From contig JABAAV010000012.1 in NCBI GenBank assembly GCA_014238595.1, positions 1 to 7,052 on the forward strand: 7,052 bases of DNA, written 5' to 3'. This document shows positions 6,086 to 7,052 of the stretch, in pieces. The DNA is from Myxococcales bacterium. GTDB taxonomy: Bacteria > Myxococcota_A > Polyangia > Haliangiales > J016. The position numbers and the translations under genes were made by a program. Every line of letters begins with the position of its first letter. The stretch's first letter is position 1. The notes under the pieces are model-generated. The model saw only the letters and a list, made by a program, of their open reading frames with translations. It was not told where the DNA came from and made no database searches.

Positions 6086-7052
6086 ACAAAAGAAATTCAT
6101 TTGGATTCTTGCTGTTATCGGAACGCTATGGATATCAAGTAATCTTGCCAATTTTGATATTATCAAAATTGGCTCACTATCAAATTTGAAAGATATTTCT
6201 GTAACACTCCATGAATTGACTTCACCAAATTTTAGCTCTGAGTTTATAAAACATGTTTTATTTTTATCGTTAGAAAGTATTCTCATTGCTGCATTAGGCA
6301 TGGTTCTAGCCTTGATCGTAGCTCTTTGCTTGTCTCCATTAGCAACACATCCCTTTTTAGATACAGACAATCCGTCATACTCCTCTGTATTAACAAAAAT
6401 ACGACGAGTTATTCGAACTATTGCAGCGTCTATTCTTTTGTTTTTTCGCTCTATTCCTGAAATTTTATGGGCCTTTGTTTTTGTGCGTATTTTTGGATTG
6501 GGTGCAGGACCGGCTATCTTTGCTATCGGCATCACATTTGGTGGTATTATTGGAAAAATGTTCGCAGAATTAATTGAATCTGCTGATCCGCGTCCCTCAA
6601 CGATGTTGAAACAAAATGGTGCTGGAGCCTTTGTTACATTTTGGTATGGGATATTTCCACAAATACGAACACCATGGCTTTCTTATGTGTTGTTTCGTTT
6701 TGAATGTGCGCTTCGTTCAGCAGCCATCTTAGGTATTGTAGGTGCAGGTGGCATAGGATCTGAGATAGAACTGAGCATCCGCTATTTTCAATATGACAAT
6801 TTAGCTACGGCATTATTATGTCTGCTGTTTTATTTAATCATTATTGAAACTATTGTTATTCGTTTTCGAAAAACACACCCTAAACAATTTGTTATGGCAC
6901 TATGTATTATTTCTCTTGTCGCTATCTTTGGATTGAATATTCCATGGGGAGCATTATTGACGACAGATGCGTATCATCAAATATCCGTGTATTTGATGGG
7001 ATTTAAAAACCCTCTATTGACGCAAGAATTTATTCTTTCTAGCCTATCTAAT
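6063..7052 (+). CDS. phnE: PhnE-family ABC permease, probably two fused domains (3' end outside window)
   Basis: A membrane permease open for 330 codons to the window edge without a stop. The start is fixed by sequence: an in-frame TAG at 6051 precedes ATG 6063, and the next in-frame ATG is codon 80. The gene therefore overlaps the ATPase gene by 23 bases in another frame. Residues 60-270 are a complete PhnE domain: first helix about 63-90, FRSIPEILWAFVFVR at 128-142, the ATPase-contacting EAA-type loop from E169 to G186, FPQ...LSYVLFRFE at 198-214, and ILGIVGAGGIG at 222-232. A single PhnE of about 260-280 residues would stop near here. Instead a new hydrophobic helix (about 276-295) is followed by FKNPLLTQEFILSSLSN at 314-330, which resembles residues 52-71 of the first domain (SPNFSSEFIKHVLFLSLES). 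A tandem two-domain permease is therefore likely but unproven. Confidence 0.9.
   Translation, partial: MLTNILHEQKKFIWILAVIGTLWISSNLANFDIIKIGSLSNLKDISVTLHELTSPNFSSEFIKHVLFLSLESILIAALGMVLALIVALCLSPLATHPFLDTDNPSYSSVLTKIRRVIRTIAASILLFFRSIPEILWAFVFVRIFGLGAGPAIFAIGITFGGIIGKMFAELIESADPRPSTMLKQNGAGAFVTFWYGIFPQIRTPWLSYVLFRFECALRSAAILGIVGAGGIGSEIELSIRYFQYDNLATALLCLLFYLIIIETIVIRFRKTHPKQFVMALCIISLVAIFGLNIPWGALLTTDAYHQISVYLMGFKNPLLTQEFILSSLSN

Noticed and set aside
6050..6535. 161-codon minus-strand open frame
   Set aside because: It is antisense to the permease, whose PhnE motifs are unambiguous on the plus strand.

Overview
This is an AT-rich, gene-dense bacterial chromosomal segment from a Gram-negative-type organism: it has a lipobox-bearing binding protein, an FtsB-like divisome protein and a membrane diguanylate cyclase. 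The protein at 419-1489 resembles a conserved hypothetical family (TIGR04552, from memory) that I associate with delta-proteobacterial lineages such as Myxococcota and Bdellovibrionota. The taxonomic guess rests mainly on that recollection and is tentative. No gene here has a strong Shine-Dalgarno sequence.

Layout. (1) 2-406 (+) is the 3' end of an unrecognised protein with beta-propeller-like repeats. It is followed 12 bases later by the 356-residue protein at 419-1489, whose C-terminal half looks like a divergent RelA/SpoT-type nucleotidyltransferase domain. (2) A minus-strand pair converges on it, with only one base between the facing stop codons. The pair is an FtsB/DivIC-like septum protein (3563-3892) translationally coupled through an ATGA overlap to a six-TM, double-GAF, GGDEF diguanylate cyclase (1491-3566). 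(3) A divergent intergenic region carries a very good sigma70-type promoter for tRNA-Ala(GGC) at 4028-4100. (4) After a 286-base non-coding stretch with inverted repeats comes a plus-strand ABC importer operon of the phosphonate/phosphite (PhnDCE, PtxABC) family: lipoprotein binding protein (4387-5325), ATPase (5336-6085) and permease (6063 to beyond the window edge).

How the genes work together. The three transporter genes form one complete uptake system. The permease reading frame runs on past a complete first PhnE domain into what looks like a second, so it is probably a tandem fused permease. The actual substrate (phosphonate, phosphite or another oxyanion) cannot be read from this window, and no catabolic gene is present. 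The FtsB-DGC pair links a divisome component with c-di-GMP synthesis at the level of translation, which is a suggestive but unproven connection.

I do not see a clearly novel multi-gene system. The items most worth a second look are the RelA/SpoT-like domain, the FtsB-DGC coupling and the fused permease.
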